Part shown: one piece after another, positions 31,213-40,917 of the stretch | Numbering within the stretch: the stretch's first letter is position 1 | Layout: each line of letters opens with the position of its first letter | NCBI GenBank assembly: GCA_963837165.1 | Contig: CAWIMD010000004.1 | Coordinates: forward strand, 930,001-994,000 | DNA from: JAENWD01 sp963837165 | GTDB lineage: Bacteria > Acidobacteriota > Vicinamibacteria > Vicinamibacterales > JAENWD01 | Length of the DNA: 64,000 nucleotides | Direction of reading: 5' to 3' | Notes under the pieces: model-generated | Database searches by the model: none | What the model saw: the letters and a program-made list of their open reading frames with translations, nothing else | Told to the model about the DNA's origin: nothing | Translations under genes and position numbers: made by a program

Positions 31213-33135
31213 GTGCCCCGGCGCGTCGGGTTCTATCGGCTCTTCGGACGTGACCAGGGGCCCAAGCGAACCATCCTGGGGGTAGCGGTCGCCACGGCGA
31301 GCATGGCCTGCGCCCTCGCGCTGACCCATGTTCTCTGGCGAGCTGTTCAGTACACGCCGTTCTTGTTGGCCTTCGCCGCGGTGATTGTGAGCACCCGCGT
31401 CGGTGGCCGCACGACGGGCTTGCTCGCCGTGCTCATCGGCATCATTGGGTATTCCTGGTTTCCGCCGCCGTTGCCGGCCGCCGGGTTCGGGCGTCTGCTC
31501 GTCGGCTTTTCGCTTGTCTCCGCCACTTTCAGTTGGCTCGTCGCGCGTCGCGACGACATTGAGATCGATCTGCGGGCCAGCCAGGCACTTGCGCAGCGGA
31601 GCGAGCGCCGCCTACAGGCCATCATTGACGCCGAACCCGCCTGCGTGAAAATCGTGTCCCGGGACGGGCTGCTGCTCGACATGAATCGGGCGGGGCTTGA
31701 TCTGGTCGGCGCGGATGAGCTCTCGCAACTGGCCGGGCGATCGATCGTCGACTTGGTCCATCCCGAGGACCGGAGCCGGTATCTCGAACGACACCGCGCC
31801 GCGCTGGATGGCACACCCGGCAGACTGGAATTTCGAGTGACGGGCCTCAAGGGCGAGGAGCGGTGGGTCGATTCCCGCGCGGTCCCGTTCGACCCGAGCA
31901 TCGCCGGGTCACGTCCCGGCCGCGCGGTGTTGAGCGTGTCTAGCGATACGACCGACCGCAAGCGCCTGGAGGCAGCGGTAGCGGGCGCACAACGGATGGA
32001 AGCCATCGGTCGACTCGCCGGCGGCATCTCTCATGACTTCAACAATGTGCTGACGGCCATCAGTGGCTTCACGGACCTGGTGCTGCACACGCTCGAGGAG
32101 ACCGATCCTCGGCGAACGGACTTGCTCGAGGTGCAGAAGGCCGCGGCGCGGGCGGGCGCCCTGACGCATCAGCTGCTCGCCTTGAGCCGACGACAAGTAC
32201 TGCAGCCCAGGGTACTCGACCTGAACGCGCTGGTGGCCAACGTCGAAAAGTTGCTGCATCGGACGATCGGGGAAGACATCGACCTGATGCTCAGCTTCGA
32301 CCCGAGCTTGGAGCCCGTGCTCGCGGACCCGAGCCAACTCGAACAGGTCCTGCTCAACCTCGCGGTCAATGCGAGAGATGCCATGCCACAGGGGGGCCAG
32401 TTGCGATTTCTCACCGAGATGGTCGAGCTGGAACCTGTCGCGGCGCACGAGCGCACGCCGATGCTCCCGGGGCGGTACGTGCGGCTGACGGTCACGGATA
32501 CCGGGGTCGGGATCCCGGCCGATGTCGCCCCCCATGTTTTCGAACCGTTCTTCACAACCAAGGGGCAGAAGGGCACCGGACTCGGATTGGCGACCGTCTA
32601 TGGCATCGTCAAGCAGAGTGGCGGGTTCGTCTGGGTAACCAGCCAGGTCGGCATGGGCACATCTGTTGAGATCGATCTCCCGTCCGTTCAGGAAGACGTC
32701 GAGCCGCTCTTCCGCCTGACACAGCCCGCGCCTGCTCTCGGCGGCGTCGAAACGATTCTGATCGCCGAAGACGACGGCGCCGTTCGACGACTCGCGAGAA
32801 CGGTGCTGGGTCAGCACGGATACACGGTGCTCGAGGCGCGGGATGGAGACGAAGCCTTGCAGCTCGCGCTCACCGATCCGCATCGGCACGTCGATCTGCT
32901 GATCGCGGACATCGTGATGCCAGGGTTGAGCGGGCACGAGTTGGCGGCGGAACTGGCGTCGGTGCGCCCCACCATGCGCGTACTCTACACGACAGGATAT
33001 GCCGAGAGTCTCATGCACGCGCGCACGGACGCAGACCTCCCATTTCTGGCGAAGCCGTTTCTCCCCGAAGACCTTCTCCGTCTCGTTCGCCAGAAGTTGG
33101 ACAAGGCAGCATCGCCGCACGACAGCCAGGGCTGA
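31213..33135 (+). CDS. hybrid sensor histidine kinase with receiver domain
   Basis: A 640-residue hybrid kinase. The start chosen is GTG 31213, 86 bases after tRNA-Sec; an upstream start would overlap the tRNA. Membrane helices occupy about residues 20-110 (a KdpD-like DUF4118 four-helix pattern, VGGRTTGLLAVLIGIIGYSW). A PAS domain with C-terminal PAC follows, then HisKA with His274 (GGISHDFNNVLTAISGF), the ATPase domain (LNLAVNARDAMP; TGVGIP; GTGLGLATVYGIVKQ) and a receiver with Asp566 (LLIADIVMPGLSG). No separate response regulator is adjacent, so output is unclear. Confidence 0.9.
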   Translation: MPRRVGFYRLFGRDQGPKRTILGVAVATASMACALALTHVLWRAVQYTPFLLAFAAVIVSTRVGGRTTGLLAVLIGIIGYSWFPPPLPAAGFGRLLVGFSLVSATFSWLVARRDDIEIDLRASQALAQRSERRLQAIIDAEPACVKIVSRDGLLLDMNRAGLDLVGADELSQLAGRSIVDLVHPEDRSRYLERHRAALDGTPGRLEFRVTGLKGEERWVDSRAVPFDPSIAGSRPGRAVLSVSSDTTDRKRLEAAVAGAQRMEAIGRLAGGISHDFNNVLTAISGFTDLVLHTLEETDPRRTDLLEVQKAAARAGALTHQLLALSRRQVLQPRVLDLNALVANVEKLLHRTIGEDIDLMLSFDPSLEPVLADPSQLEQVLLNLAVNARDAMPQGGQLRFLTEMVELEPVAAHERTPMLPGRYVRLTVTDTGVGIPADVAPHVFEPFFTTKGQKGTGLGLATVYGIVKQSGGFVWVTSQVGMGTSVEIDLPSVQEDVEPLFRLTQPAPALGGVETILIAEDDGAVRRLARTVLGQHGYTVLEARDGDEALQLALTDPHRHVDLLIADIVMPGLSGHELAAELASVRPTMRVLYTTGYAESLMHARTDADLPFLAKPFLPEDLLRLVRQKLDKAASPHDSQG

Positions 33136-33232
33136 TGCCTCTGGTCGCTCTCGCAGATTCGATCCGAAGTGTCCGGACGACATCGCCAGGGTGAAACACC
33201 GCCGGACACATTGATCGGTCGTCGCTTCATTT

Positions 33233-33664
33233 ATGACTAAACCGCATGTACACAACGAGCCGGCTCCGCCGCTCTCGTACCGCATCGACGAGACGCGGGG
33301 CCTTGTCTACCTGGAGTACCACGCGCAGCCCACGGCGCTCCAGTGGTGCGCCGTGCTGGACCGCGTCAGGGCCGATCCGGCGTTTCGCCGCGGCATGCCG
33401 CTCGTCAGCGACCGACGTCGGCTCGGCGCGACGGCGATGACGCCGAACACGCTGCATGCCATGACCGCCTACGCGCGGCTGCACCGCGAGGACTTCGCCT
33501 CGGCCCGATGGGCGATCGTGCTGGTGCCGGCCGCCGAAGCTGAATACGGGATGATCCGGATGGCTGGGGCGCTCTTCGAGGCCGCGCAGACGACAATCGA
33601 CGTCCGGCCGTTCACAGATCTGGACCAGGCGGTGCGCTGGGTGACTGCGGGCGCAGTGGAGTGA
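33233..33664 (+). CDS. STAS/SpoIIAA-like protein of unknown function
   Basis: A 143-residue soluble protein. It has alternating strands and helices: LSYRIDETRGLVYLEYHAQP, then MPLVSDRRRLGATAM and WAIVLVPAAEAEYGMIRMAG, ending in VRPFTDLDQAVRWV. The layout resembles the SpoIIAA/STAS-like fold of small proteins that end in FxxxxxAxxWL. It stands alone between two convergent/divergent genes. The function is unknown. Confidence 0.6.
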   Translation: MTKPHVHNEPAPPLSYRIDETRGLVYLEYHAQPTALQWCAVLDRVRADPAFRRGMPLVSDRRRLGATAMTPNTLHAMTAYARLHREDFASARWAIVLVPAAEAEYGMIRMAGALFEAAQTTIDVRPFTDLDQAVRWVTAGAVE

Positions 33665-33681
33665 CCGTCGCGGCGTGATCG

Positions 33682-34365
33682 TCAGATTGCCGCCAGCACG
33701 GCCGCGGTATCCGACAGATCCTCGAACACGACGTCGGCGCCGGCCGCCTCCAGCGCGGCACTGCCATACTCGCCGGTGGCCACTGCAATCACGCGTGCGC
33801 CGTGCGCGCGGGCGCAGGCGATGTCTCGGGGCGTGTCGCCGATGATCACGACGTGCCCGCCCTCGACCGCCGGCGGCAGACCGCAGGCCCGAGCGCGGCT
33901 CAGGGCCACTGGCACCAGCTGGTTCCGGTCGTGGGCGTCGTCTCCAAAAGCGCCGCACCGGAAATAGCGCCAGAGATCGAAGTGGCCCAGCTTGACCTCG
34001 GCCGCATCGGCGAAGTTGCCGGTCAGCAGACCCAGCAACCGGTCGCGCCGGGTGGCCAGTGCTTCGAGCAGCGGCTCGATGCCGGGCAGCACGCGCTTGC
34101 CGGTTCCCGGCCTGGGCACCTCTTCGCGCAGGCAGGCGAGATAGCGGGAGCGAAATCCGTCGAGCGCGTCGGGCTCCGCGGTCAGACCGTGCCGTCCCAG
34201 GGCGTCGGCCAGAATGCTGGTGTCGGTGCGGCCGGCCATCTCGATGCCGGCCAGCGCGTCGGGGATGCCGTACACGTCGGCAAACGCCCGTGTCATCGCC
34301 CGCTGGCCGGCGCCACCGGTCAGGATGAGCGTGCCGTCGATGTCGAAGAGCAGCAGTCGTTCCAC
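33682..34365 (-). CDS. HAD-family phosphatase (phosphoglycolate-phosphatase-like)
   Basis: A 227-residue HAD hydrolase. Motif I is LLLFDIDGTLILTGG (nucleophile Asp near residue 8), motif II is LLGLLTGNF, motif III is the Lys in AEVKLGHFDLW, and motif IV is VVIIGDTPRDIACARAHGA. The cap domain is helical (type C1). It probably acts on a small phosphometabolite; 2-phosphoglycolate is the default guess. It lies back to back with the sodC gene. Confidence 0.85.
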   Translation of the reverse strand: MERLLLFDIDGTLILTGGAGQRAMTRAFADVYGIPDALAGIEMAGRTDTSILADALGRHGLTAEPDALDGFRSRYLACLREEVPRPGTGKRVLPGIEPLLEALATRRDRLLGLLTGNFADAAEVKLGHFDLWRYFRCGAFGDDAHDRNQLVPVALSRARACGLPPAVEGGHVVIIGDTPRDIACARAHGARVIAVATGEYGSAALEAAGADVVFEDLSDTAAVLAAI

Positions 34366-34403
34366 GCCCGTCGTGTCTCCTCAGCCGTTGTACCGCGCAC
34401 CCT

Positions 34404-34424
34404 GCCCTGAGCCTGTCGAAGGGC
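34404..34424. repeat. REP-like palindrome
   Basis: GCCCTGAGCCTGTCGAAGGGC is the widely scattered repeat often seen as CCTTCGACAGGCTCAGG in many high-GC bacteria. It lies 56 bases upstream of sodC and forms a short stem (GCCCT / AGGGC-like ends). Confidence 0.55.
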
Positions 34425-34479
34425 CTGTCGGGGTAAGATGCAGGCCCGCTCGCGTCGCGCGGGCACGAGGAGGCTTCAG

Positions 34480-35055
34480 ATGCAGCATCGCACCAGGTTT
34501 GCCGTGGCGGTTGCCCTCACGCTCGGCACCGCATCGATTGGCGCCAGGCCGCAGGCCGGCCAGGCCGCGCACGACATGGCAACGCCCGTGGCCGAGGCCA
34601 CGGCCACCATCGCGGGCCAGGGCATTACCGGCATGGCCACGCTCGCCGAATACCAGCACGGCGCCAGCCGTGTCGTCCAAGTCCACCTGACGGCCTCGGG
34701 GCTCGCGCCCGGCCGGCACGGCGTCCATCTGCACGCGGTGGGACAGTGCGAGCCGGCGTTCACCGCGGCGGCCGGGCATTTCGACCCGGGCCCGGCGGGC
34801 AACACCGACCCGGACGCGAATCATCCCTTCCACATGGGCGATCTGCCGAACCTCGAGGTGGGCGCCGACGGGAAAGGCGTGCTCGACGCCACGACCACGC
34901 GCGTGACCTTGACCGATTCGCCGGTCACGCTGTTCGACGCCGACGGCGCTGCGATCATCATCCACGGGAATCCGGACCAGGGGATCACCGGCGAGCCGAA
35001 ATCGGGCGTGAGCGGGGGCCCGAGGGTGGCGTGCGGCGTGATCATCAAGAAATAA
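34480..35055 (+). CDS. sodC: Cu/Zn superoxide dismutase family protein
   Basis: A 191-residue periplasmic enzyme, with a signal peptide of about 30 residues. The copper/zinc ligand pattern is present: HGVHLHAVGQCEP, AGHFDPGP, HPFHMGDLPNLEV and IIIHGNPDQG, and the structural cysteine pair is in GQC and VACGVIIKK. It converts superoxide to hydrogen peroxide and oxygen. GAGGAGG stands before the ATG. The end lies 3 bases from the converging ABC-like gene. Confidence 0.9.
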   Translation: MQHRTRFAVAVALTLGTASIGARPQAGQAAHDMATPVAEATATIAGQGITGMATLAEYQHGASRVVQVHLTASGLAPGRHGVHLHAVGQCEPAFTAAAGHFDPGPAGNTDPDANHPFHMGDLPNLEVGADGKGVLDATTTRVTLTDSPVTLFDADGAAIIIHGNPDQGITGEPKSGVSGGPRVACGVIIKK

Positions 35056-35058
35056 CCC

Positions 35059-35775
35059 CTAACGGCCGAGCAGGCGCCCGAACAGGCCGCTCCTCGCCTC
35101 GCTCAGCTCGCCGGTCGAGGCGTTGAGCTGCAGCACGTGTGTCACGAATGGCCGGGCGGAGTCGGGGTGTGCGGCCAGCACGACCATGCCCAGACGGCGC
35201 TCTTCGACGAGGGCCGCCAGGTCGGAGGCCAGCGGGCCCACCTCCGACGCCGGCAGTCCTGCCAGCGGGTGCTCGAGCAGCAGGACCGCCGGGTTGGCGG
35301 CAATGGCGCGCGCCAGCCGGACCCGATGGCGATCGGCGGGCGAGGCGGACTGCATGGGACGGGCGAGCGTCTGGGGAGTCAGCCCCACCTCGCGCGCCAG
35401 CCCGTCCACGGCCGTCAGCACCTCGGGCGGCGCCGGGTCGATGTCGAGCGTCAGCGACATCGCGACGTTCTGGGCGGCGGTGTAGCTGTCGAGCAGCACG
35501 ATCCGGTTGCTGACGAGGCCGAAGCGATCCACGGTGGCGAGCCACTCGGCGCTGTCGGCGATCTCCGACGTCGCGCGGCCGAACACCCGGACGCGCCCCT
35601 CCTCCGGCAGCGTCGCACCGGTCACGAGGTTGACGAACAGCTCGGCCATCGTCTCGTCGAACCCGGCGAGCGCCACGCGCTCCCCGTCGTCCAGCGCAAA
35701 CCGTTTCAGTCGGAGCGGACGGAGCGCGCCATAGGACTTGCTGAGCGCGTCGATTTCGAGGACGGGGGTGGGCAT
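35059..35775 (-). CDS. ABC-ATPase-like protein with degenerate nucleotide motifs
   Basis: A 238-residue protein with the overall ABC cassette layout (LEIDALSKSYGALRPL, then the D/H-loop-like VVLAAHPDSARPFV). The P-loop position reads LAGFDETMAEL (residues 37-47) and has no GxxGxGKS/T; the signature LSGGQ is replaced by QSASPADRHRVRLARA; Walker B is AVLLLEHPLAGL, lacking the usual D-E pair. It is therefore probably unable to hydrolyse ATP. Upstream of it in the same direction is the PHP gene. A scaffolding or decoy role is possible. Confidence 0.72.
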   Translation of the reverse strand: MPTPVLEIDALSKSYGALRPLRLKRFALDDGERVALAGFDETMAELFVNLVTGATLPEEGRVRVFGRATSEIADSAEWLATVDRFGLVSNRIVLLDSYTAAQNVAMSLTLDIDPAPPEVLTAVDGLAREVGLTPQTLARPMQSASPADRHRVRLARAIAANPAVLLLEHPLAGLPASEVGPLASDLAALVEERRLGMVVLAAHPDSARPFVTHVLQLNASTGELSEARSGLFGRLLGR

Positions 35776-35790
35776 CGGCGTGCGGGTGCG

Positions 35791-36624
35791 TCAGTCGCCC
35801 GGTCCGCGGCGAGCGGCCCCGCGCCGGGCCGTGAAGTGCTCGAAGGCGTCGGGCGGCAGCGCGACCGCGCCGAGGCGTGCGCGGTCGCCGCGGCCGTCCG
35901 CGTGAAAGTCGGATCCTCCGGTCACCGCCAAGCCGAGCGATCGGGCCAGCGCGCAGTACCGCGCCGTGGCTGCGGCATCGTGATCGCTGTGATAGGCCTC
36001 CAGCGCGTCGAGGCCCGCGGCCGCCCAGGCGGAGATTCCCGCATCGCAGTTGTTCAAGGCCGGGTGCGCGAGCGAGGCGAGGCCGCCGGCCTCGTGAACG
36101 CGCGCCACTACCTCGGTGACGCTCGTGCCGCTGCGCGCCACGAAGGCCGCGCCGCCACGGCCGAGATAGCGATCGAACGCCTCGGAAATCGTGGCGACGT
36201 GGCGCGAGGCGACGAGCGCGGCTGCCAGCGCCGGACGTCCGATGGCGTCGTCCCGGCCCGCGCGGCGGAGGATGCGGTCCACGTCCACGGGGGCGCCCAG
36301 CTCGGCCAGCCGCCTGCCCATGGCGTGGATCCAATCGACGCGCGCCGCGCGCTGTTGCGCGAGGAACGCGTCGAGCGTATCGGCCCGGACGAAGTAGCCG
36401 AGGACGTGGACGTCGCGATCGTCCTCCACCGCCGTGATCTCGACGCCGCCGACCAGCGTCAGTCCGATGGCGTCGGCCTCTCCCTGCGCCTCGGCCAGCC
36501 CGGCCAGCGTGTCGTGGTCGGTGACACCGAGGATCGTCACGCCGGCCTGCCGTGCCCGACGGACCAGCTCCCGGGGCGACAACCCGCCGTCGGATGCGAG
36601 CGTATGCGTGTGGAGGTCGATCAC
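35791..36624 (-). CDS. PHP-domain phosphoesterase (RNase AM/YciV-like)
   Basis: A 277-residue metal-dependent phosphoesterase. The four PHP motifs are visible: DLHTHTLASDGGLSP at residues 3-17, GVTDHDTLAGL, the third His region GGLASLAHPA and the GGSDFHADGRG motif near the C-terminus. These bind two or three metal ions. Relatives act as 5'-3' exonucleases on short RNAs or as 3',5'-nucleotide phosphatases. It lies 15 bases from the degenerate ABC gene and 16 from the Fur fusion. Confidence 0.87.
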   Translation of the reverse strand: MIDLHTHTLASDGGLSPRELVRRARQAGVTILGVTDHDTLAGLAEAQGEADAIGLTLVGGVEITAVEDDRDVHVLGYFVRADTLDAFLAQQRAARVDWIHAMGRRLAELGAPVDVDRILRRAGRDDAIGRPALAAALVASRHVATISEAFDRYLGRGGAAFVARSGTSVTEVVARVHEAGGLASLAHPALNNCDAGISAWAAAGLDALEAYHSDHDAAATARYCALARSLGLAVTGGSDFHADGRGDRARLGAVALPPDAFEHFTARRGAARRGPGD

Positions 36625-36640
36625 CGAACGAACGAGCGCC

Positions 36641-37639
36641 TCATCGCGAAGCGGACCGGCGCGATGCGGCCCCGCCGGCTCCGGTGCGGCCGGCCCGGGC
36701 CCGGGCCCGTCCCTGGCGTTTCACGAGCGCCTTGTACTCGCGAATCAGCAGCTCGAGGTGCGCCCGTTCCTCCTGGGCGAACTCGAGGAAGATCTGCTGG
36801 CCCTCGGAGTCCTCGAAGCGCTCGCCGTAGCGCTTGAAGAAGCGGTGGGAGCCGCGCTCGCAGCGAATCCCAATCAGATAGGCCTGCTGATCGTTCACGC
36901 CGCGGCCGAGCCGCTCGGTCCCTTCCGAGAAGAGGCCGTTGGCCGCGCCCTTGAAGAACAGGAACGTGGGCCGCGACTCGAGCTGAGGGTCACGCTCGAG
37001 GAGGCGCTTGTACCGCGCTTCGAGCGTCCCGAGATGCTCCTTCTCCTCTTCGGCAAGCTTGTGGAACACCGCGCGGCCGCGCGCGTCGCGCGTAATGGAC
37101 GAGGCGCGGGTATAGAACTCGAGGCCGCTCCGCTCGGTGGCGATGGCAATGCGGAGCGCGTCACGCGCGAAGAGCAGTTCCGTCGTGGCGCCATTGATTG
37201 GGGCCGCGTGGCGGCCGGCGCGGCACTCCTCGCATTCACCGTAGATCTGCAGGACGCTCTGCCGGGCGGCGAAGTGCCGGGCCGAGGCGACCTCCTCGAT
37301 GAGCGCCTCGATATCGGAGCTGAGGAACTCGGACGACTGGTTGCAGGTCTTGCAGATCAGGTGGAAGTGGCGCGGGTGTCGGTACGAGTGCTCGAAACGG
37401 AATCGCCCTTCACCGAAGTCCACCTTGCGGGCGATGCCGGCGTCCACCATCCACTGCAGGGTGCGGTACACGGTCGCGCGGCTGATCCGCTGGTCCTCGC
37501 GGCGGATGAGATCCACGAGATCGTCGGCGCTCAGGTGCCCCTCCTGCCGGAGGAACACGTTGACGATGAGATCCCGCTTGCCGGAGCGCTTGCCGCCGGC
37601 CGGGCGCAGCTGTTCGAGATCGACTGGGGCTGCTGTCAT
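36641..37639 (-). CDS. Fur-family regulator fused to a rubrerythrin/ferritin-like domain
   Basis: A 332-residue fusion. Residues about 20-140 form a Fur domain: winged helix (RISRATVYRTLQWMVDAG), metal-sensing HPRHFHLICKTC and a zinc site with C96, C99, C136 and C139. Residues about 155-305 form a rubrerythrin-like di-iron bundle with E169, E199-x-x-H202, E261 and E291-x-x-H294 as candidate ligands. This could couple iron or peroxide chemistry to DNA binding. Start at 37639, since the frame extends upstream into low-complexity sequence. It lies beside an ErpA/IscA-type gene, which fits iron homeostasis. Confidence 0.85.
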   Translation of the reverse strand: MTAAPVDLEQLRPAGGKRSGKRDLIVNVFLRQEGHLSADDLVDLIRREDQRISRATVYRTLQWMVDAGIARKVDFGEGRFRFEHSYRHPRHFHLICKTCNQSSEFLSSDIEALIEEVASARHFAARQSVLQIYGECEECRAGRHAAPINGATTELLFARDALRIAIATERSGLEFYTRASSITRDARGRAVFHKLAEEEKEHLGTLEARYKRLLERDPQLESRPTFLFFKGAANGLFSEGTERLGRGVNDQQAYLIGIRCERGSHRFFKRYGERFEDSEGQQIFLEFAQEERAHLELLIREYKALVKRQGRARARAGRTGAGGAASRRSASR

Positions 37640-37723
37640 CGAGTGGCCACCGAGCGACCGCCGTCCGCACGCCTCGGGCAGGCTCCCGCTGGTGCCACCC
37701 CGCCACACGGCGCGAAGGTGGAC

Positions 37724-38047
37724 TCAGACGCTGAAGGACTGCCCGCACCCGCAGGTCGAGACTGCGTTCGGGTTCTTGATCGTGAATCCGCCGCCGGTCA
37801 CCGTGTCGACGAAGTCGACCTCGGCGCCGTTGAGATACCTGACGCTGATCGGGTCGATGTAGAGCCGGACGCCGTTGCTTTCGAAGACCTCGTCGCCGAA
37901 GCTGTTGCCCTCGTCGATCATGAGGCCGTACTGGAATCCCGAGCACCCGCCGCCCTGGACAAACACCCTGAGCCCGCTGCCGTCCTTCTGCTCTTCGGCG
38001 AGCAATTCCGAAATCTTTGACGCGGCTGTCTGGGTGACATTAATCAT
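37724..38047 (-). CDS. iron-sulfur cluster carrier (ErpA/IscA type)
   Basis: A 107-residue A-type carrier. The three conserved cysteines are in GGGCSGFQYGL and TCGCGQSFSV. The family's typical DPxSxRYLxGxEVDF is present as DPISVRYLNGAEVDF. It delivers Fe-S clusters to apoproteins. TATAAT on the minus strand (38068-38073) is a likely -10 box, with GGAG before the ATG. It heads the leftward run with the Fur-rubrerythrin gene. Confidence 0.92.
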   Translation of the reverse strand: MINVTQTAASKISELLAEEQKDGSGLRVFVQGGGCSGFQYGLMIDEGNSFGDEVFESNGVRLYIDPISVRYLNGAEVDFVDTVTGGGFTIKNPNAVSTCGCGQSFSV

Positions 38048-38142
38048 CTGCTAAGCTCTCCTACCTGATTATAGCGGCCACCCGGCCGGGCCAGCAAGCC
38101 GCCCGGGTCCTCCCCAGGGCCGCGGACATAACAGTCAACTCC

Positions 38143-39069
38143 TTGCCGATCAACCAGTTGCACGATGACGTACGCCTCCGCCGCGAGCGTGCGCAGGCGC
38201 GCTGGGCCGAGGTGGCCGCCGCCCGGCCCGGCCTGGGACGGGCGCTCGACCTGCAGCGGCGCCTCGTGGGCCGGCAGCTCGATCTGCTCGCCATGATCGG
38301 TCCGGAAGTGGCTGCGCTCACGCCGCCGCCGGAAGCGCGCGTCCTTGATCTGCTGGCCGACGGCTTCCCCGTACTGCGCGGCGACATCGGGCCGCTGCCG
38401 GTGGACCTGCTGACGCCCGCCATGGCGGATCTCGCCCGCGATATCGCCGCGGTCAGCGGCTATCACGCCGCGACGCGGGTTGCCGACGCCCTCGCGGCCG
38501 GCGGACTCGACCCCGCGGCCCTCCTGGCGCACGTCTACCAGCGCGATCAGGACGCCGTGCGCCAGATGGCCACCGAGCTGCACCTGGTCGTGGACCTGCT
38601 CTGGCTGGTGGGTGACCTCGCGGCGGCGCCCGTCGTGCACGTCGAGCAGGCGATGGCGCTCAGGGAAGGCGTGGCAGACTCGCCGATCCGCGAGGCGCTC
38701 GACCGCTGGGACCAGGGCTACTGTCCCGCGTGCGGCTCGTGGCCGGCGCTGGCGCAGGTCCTCTTCGGCGAGCGGCTGCTCCGCTGCGCCTTCTGCGCGG
38801 CAACCTGGCGGCTGCTGTCGGACCGCTGCATCTACTGCAGTGAGCACGGCACCGAGCACCGGACGCTCGTGCCCGACCGGGAGCACCCGGGCAGGCGCCT
38901 CGAGGTCTGCCGCGTATGCGGCGGCTTCCTGAAAACCCTGGACCTGCCGCACCTGGTCCCCTTCCCGCTCATCGCGATCGAGGACCTGGCCAGCTCCGAT
39001 CTGGATCAGGCCGCACTGCACCATGGCTTCCGGCGCCTGGAGCTGCCGCGCCTGCAGCGGCGGACGTGA
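38143..39069 (+). CDS. FdhE-like formate dehydrogenase accessory protein
   Basis: A 308-residue protein with two rubredoxin-like zinc-binding knuckles in the C-terminal half: YCPACGSWPALAQVLFG, LRCAFCAATW, DRCIYCSEHG and EVCRVCGGFLKTL. This Cys-x2-Cys series is the signature of FdhE, which supports maturation and folding of formate dehydrogenases, so an FDH is expected in the genome. The start is a TTG at 38143; it is weakly supported. A TATAAT-like box for the opposite strand lies close by. Confidence 0.82.
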   Translation: MPINQLHDDVRLRRERAQARWAEVAAARPGLGRALDLQRRLVGRQLDLLAMIGPEVAALTPPPEARVLDLLADGFPVLRGDIGPLPVDLLTPAMADLARDIAAVSGYHAATRVADALAAGGLDPAALLAHVYQRDQDAVRQMATELHLVVDLLWLVGDLAAAPVVHVEQAMALREGVADSPIREALDRWDQGYCPACGSWPALAQVLFGERLLRCAFCAATWRLLSDRCIYCSEHGTEHRTLVPDREHPGRRLEVCRVCGGFLKTLDLPHLVPFPLIAIEDLASSDLDQAALHHGFRRLELPRLQRRT

Positions 39070-39105
39070 GACCTGCGGCCGCGCTCCATGTGTGGCGCTC
39101 GATAT

Positions 39106-39346
39106 GTAGCGCAGGCCTTCAGGCCTGCCAACGGGCGCGGGGGGCAGACCTGAAGGTCTGCGCTACATGCGTTGCAGCGCCCTCGTGTAGCGCAGGCCTT
39201 CATATGTAGCGCAGGCCTTCAGGCCTGCCAACGGGCGCGGGGGGCAGACCTGAAGGTCTGCGCTACATGCGTTGCGGCGCCCTCGTGTAGCGCAGGCCTT
39301 CAGGCCTGCCAGACGCGCGTTGGGGAGACCTGAAGTTTCGCGCGAC
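39106..39346. repeat. tandem palindromic repeat, about 100-base period
   Basis: Two copies (39106-39166 and 39206-39266) of a hairpin: GTAGCGCAGGCCTTCAGG facing CCTGAAGGTCTGCGCTAC across a spacer. Direct identity extends over about 80 bases of each 100-base unit, with one mismatch that I see. A third, degenerate copy spans 39287-39346, and a broken half copy is at 39186-39200. The repeats fill the gap between fdhE and fumarase. Confidence 0.85.
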
Positions 39347-39358
39347 AGGCGAATGACT

Positions 39359-40885
<1,527 letters not shown>

Positions 40886-40891
40886 GCCAGC

Positions 40892-40899
40892 AGTATAAT
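40892..40899. promoter_or_regulatory. overlapping divergent -10 boxes of fumarase and aspartase
   Basis: TATAAT reads rightward (40894-40899) and TATACT leftward (40897-40892), overlapping by four bases in the 32-base gap. Transcription in the two directions would compete directly. Confidence 0.5.
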
Positions 40900-40917
40900 T
40901 TCAATGACGGTTCGCCA

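Noticed and set aside
39106..39346. CRISPR array in the 100-base repeats
   Set aside because: The period is too long, the copies are hairpins with near-identical inter-repeat sequence, and no cas genes are present.
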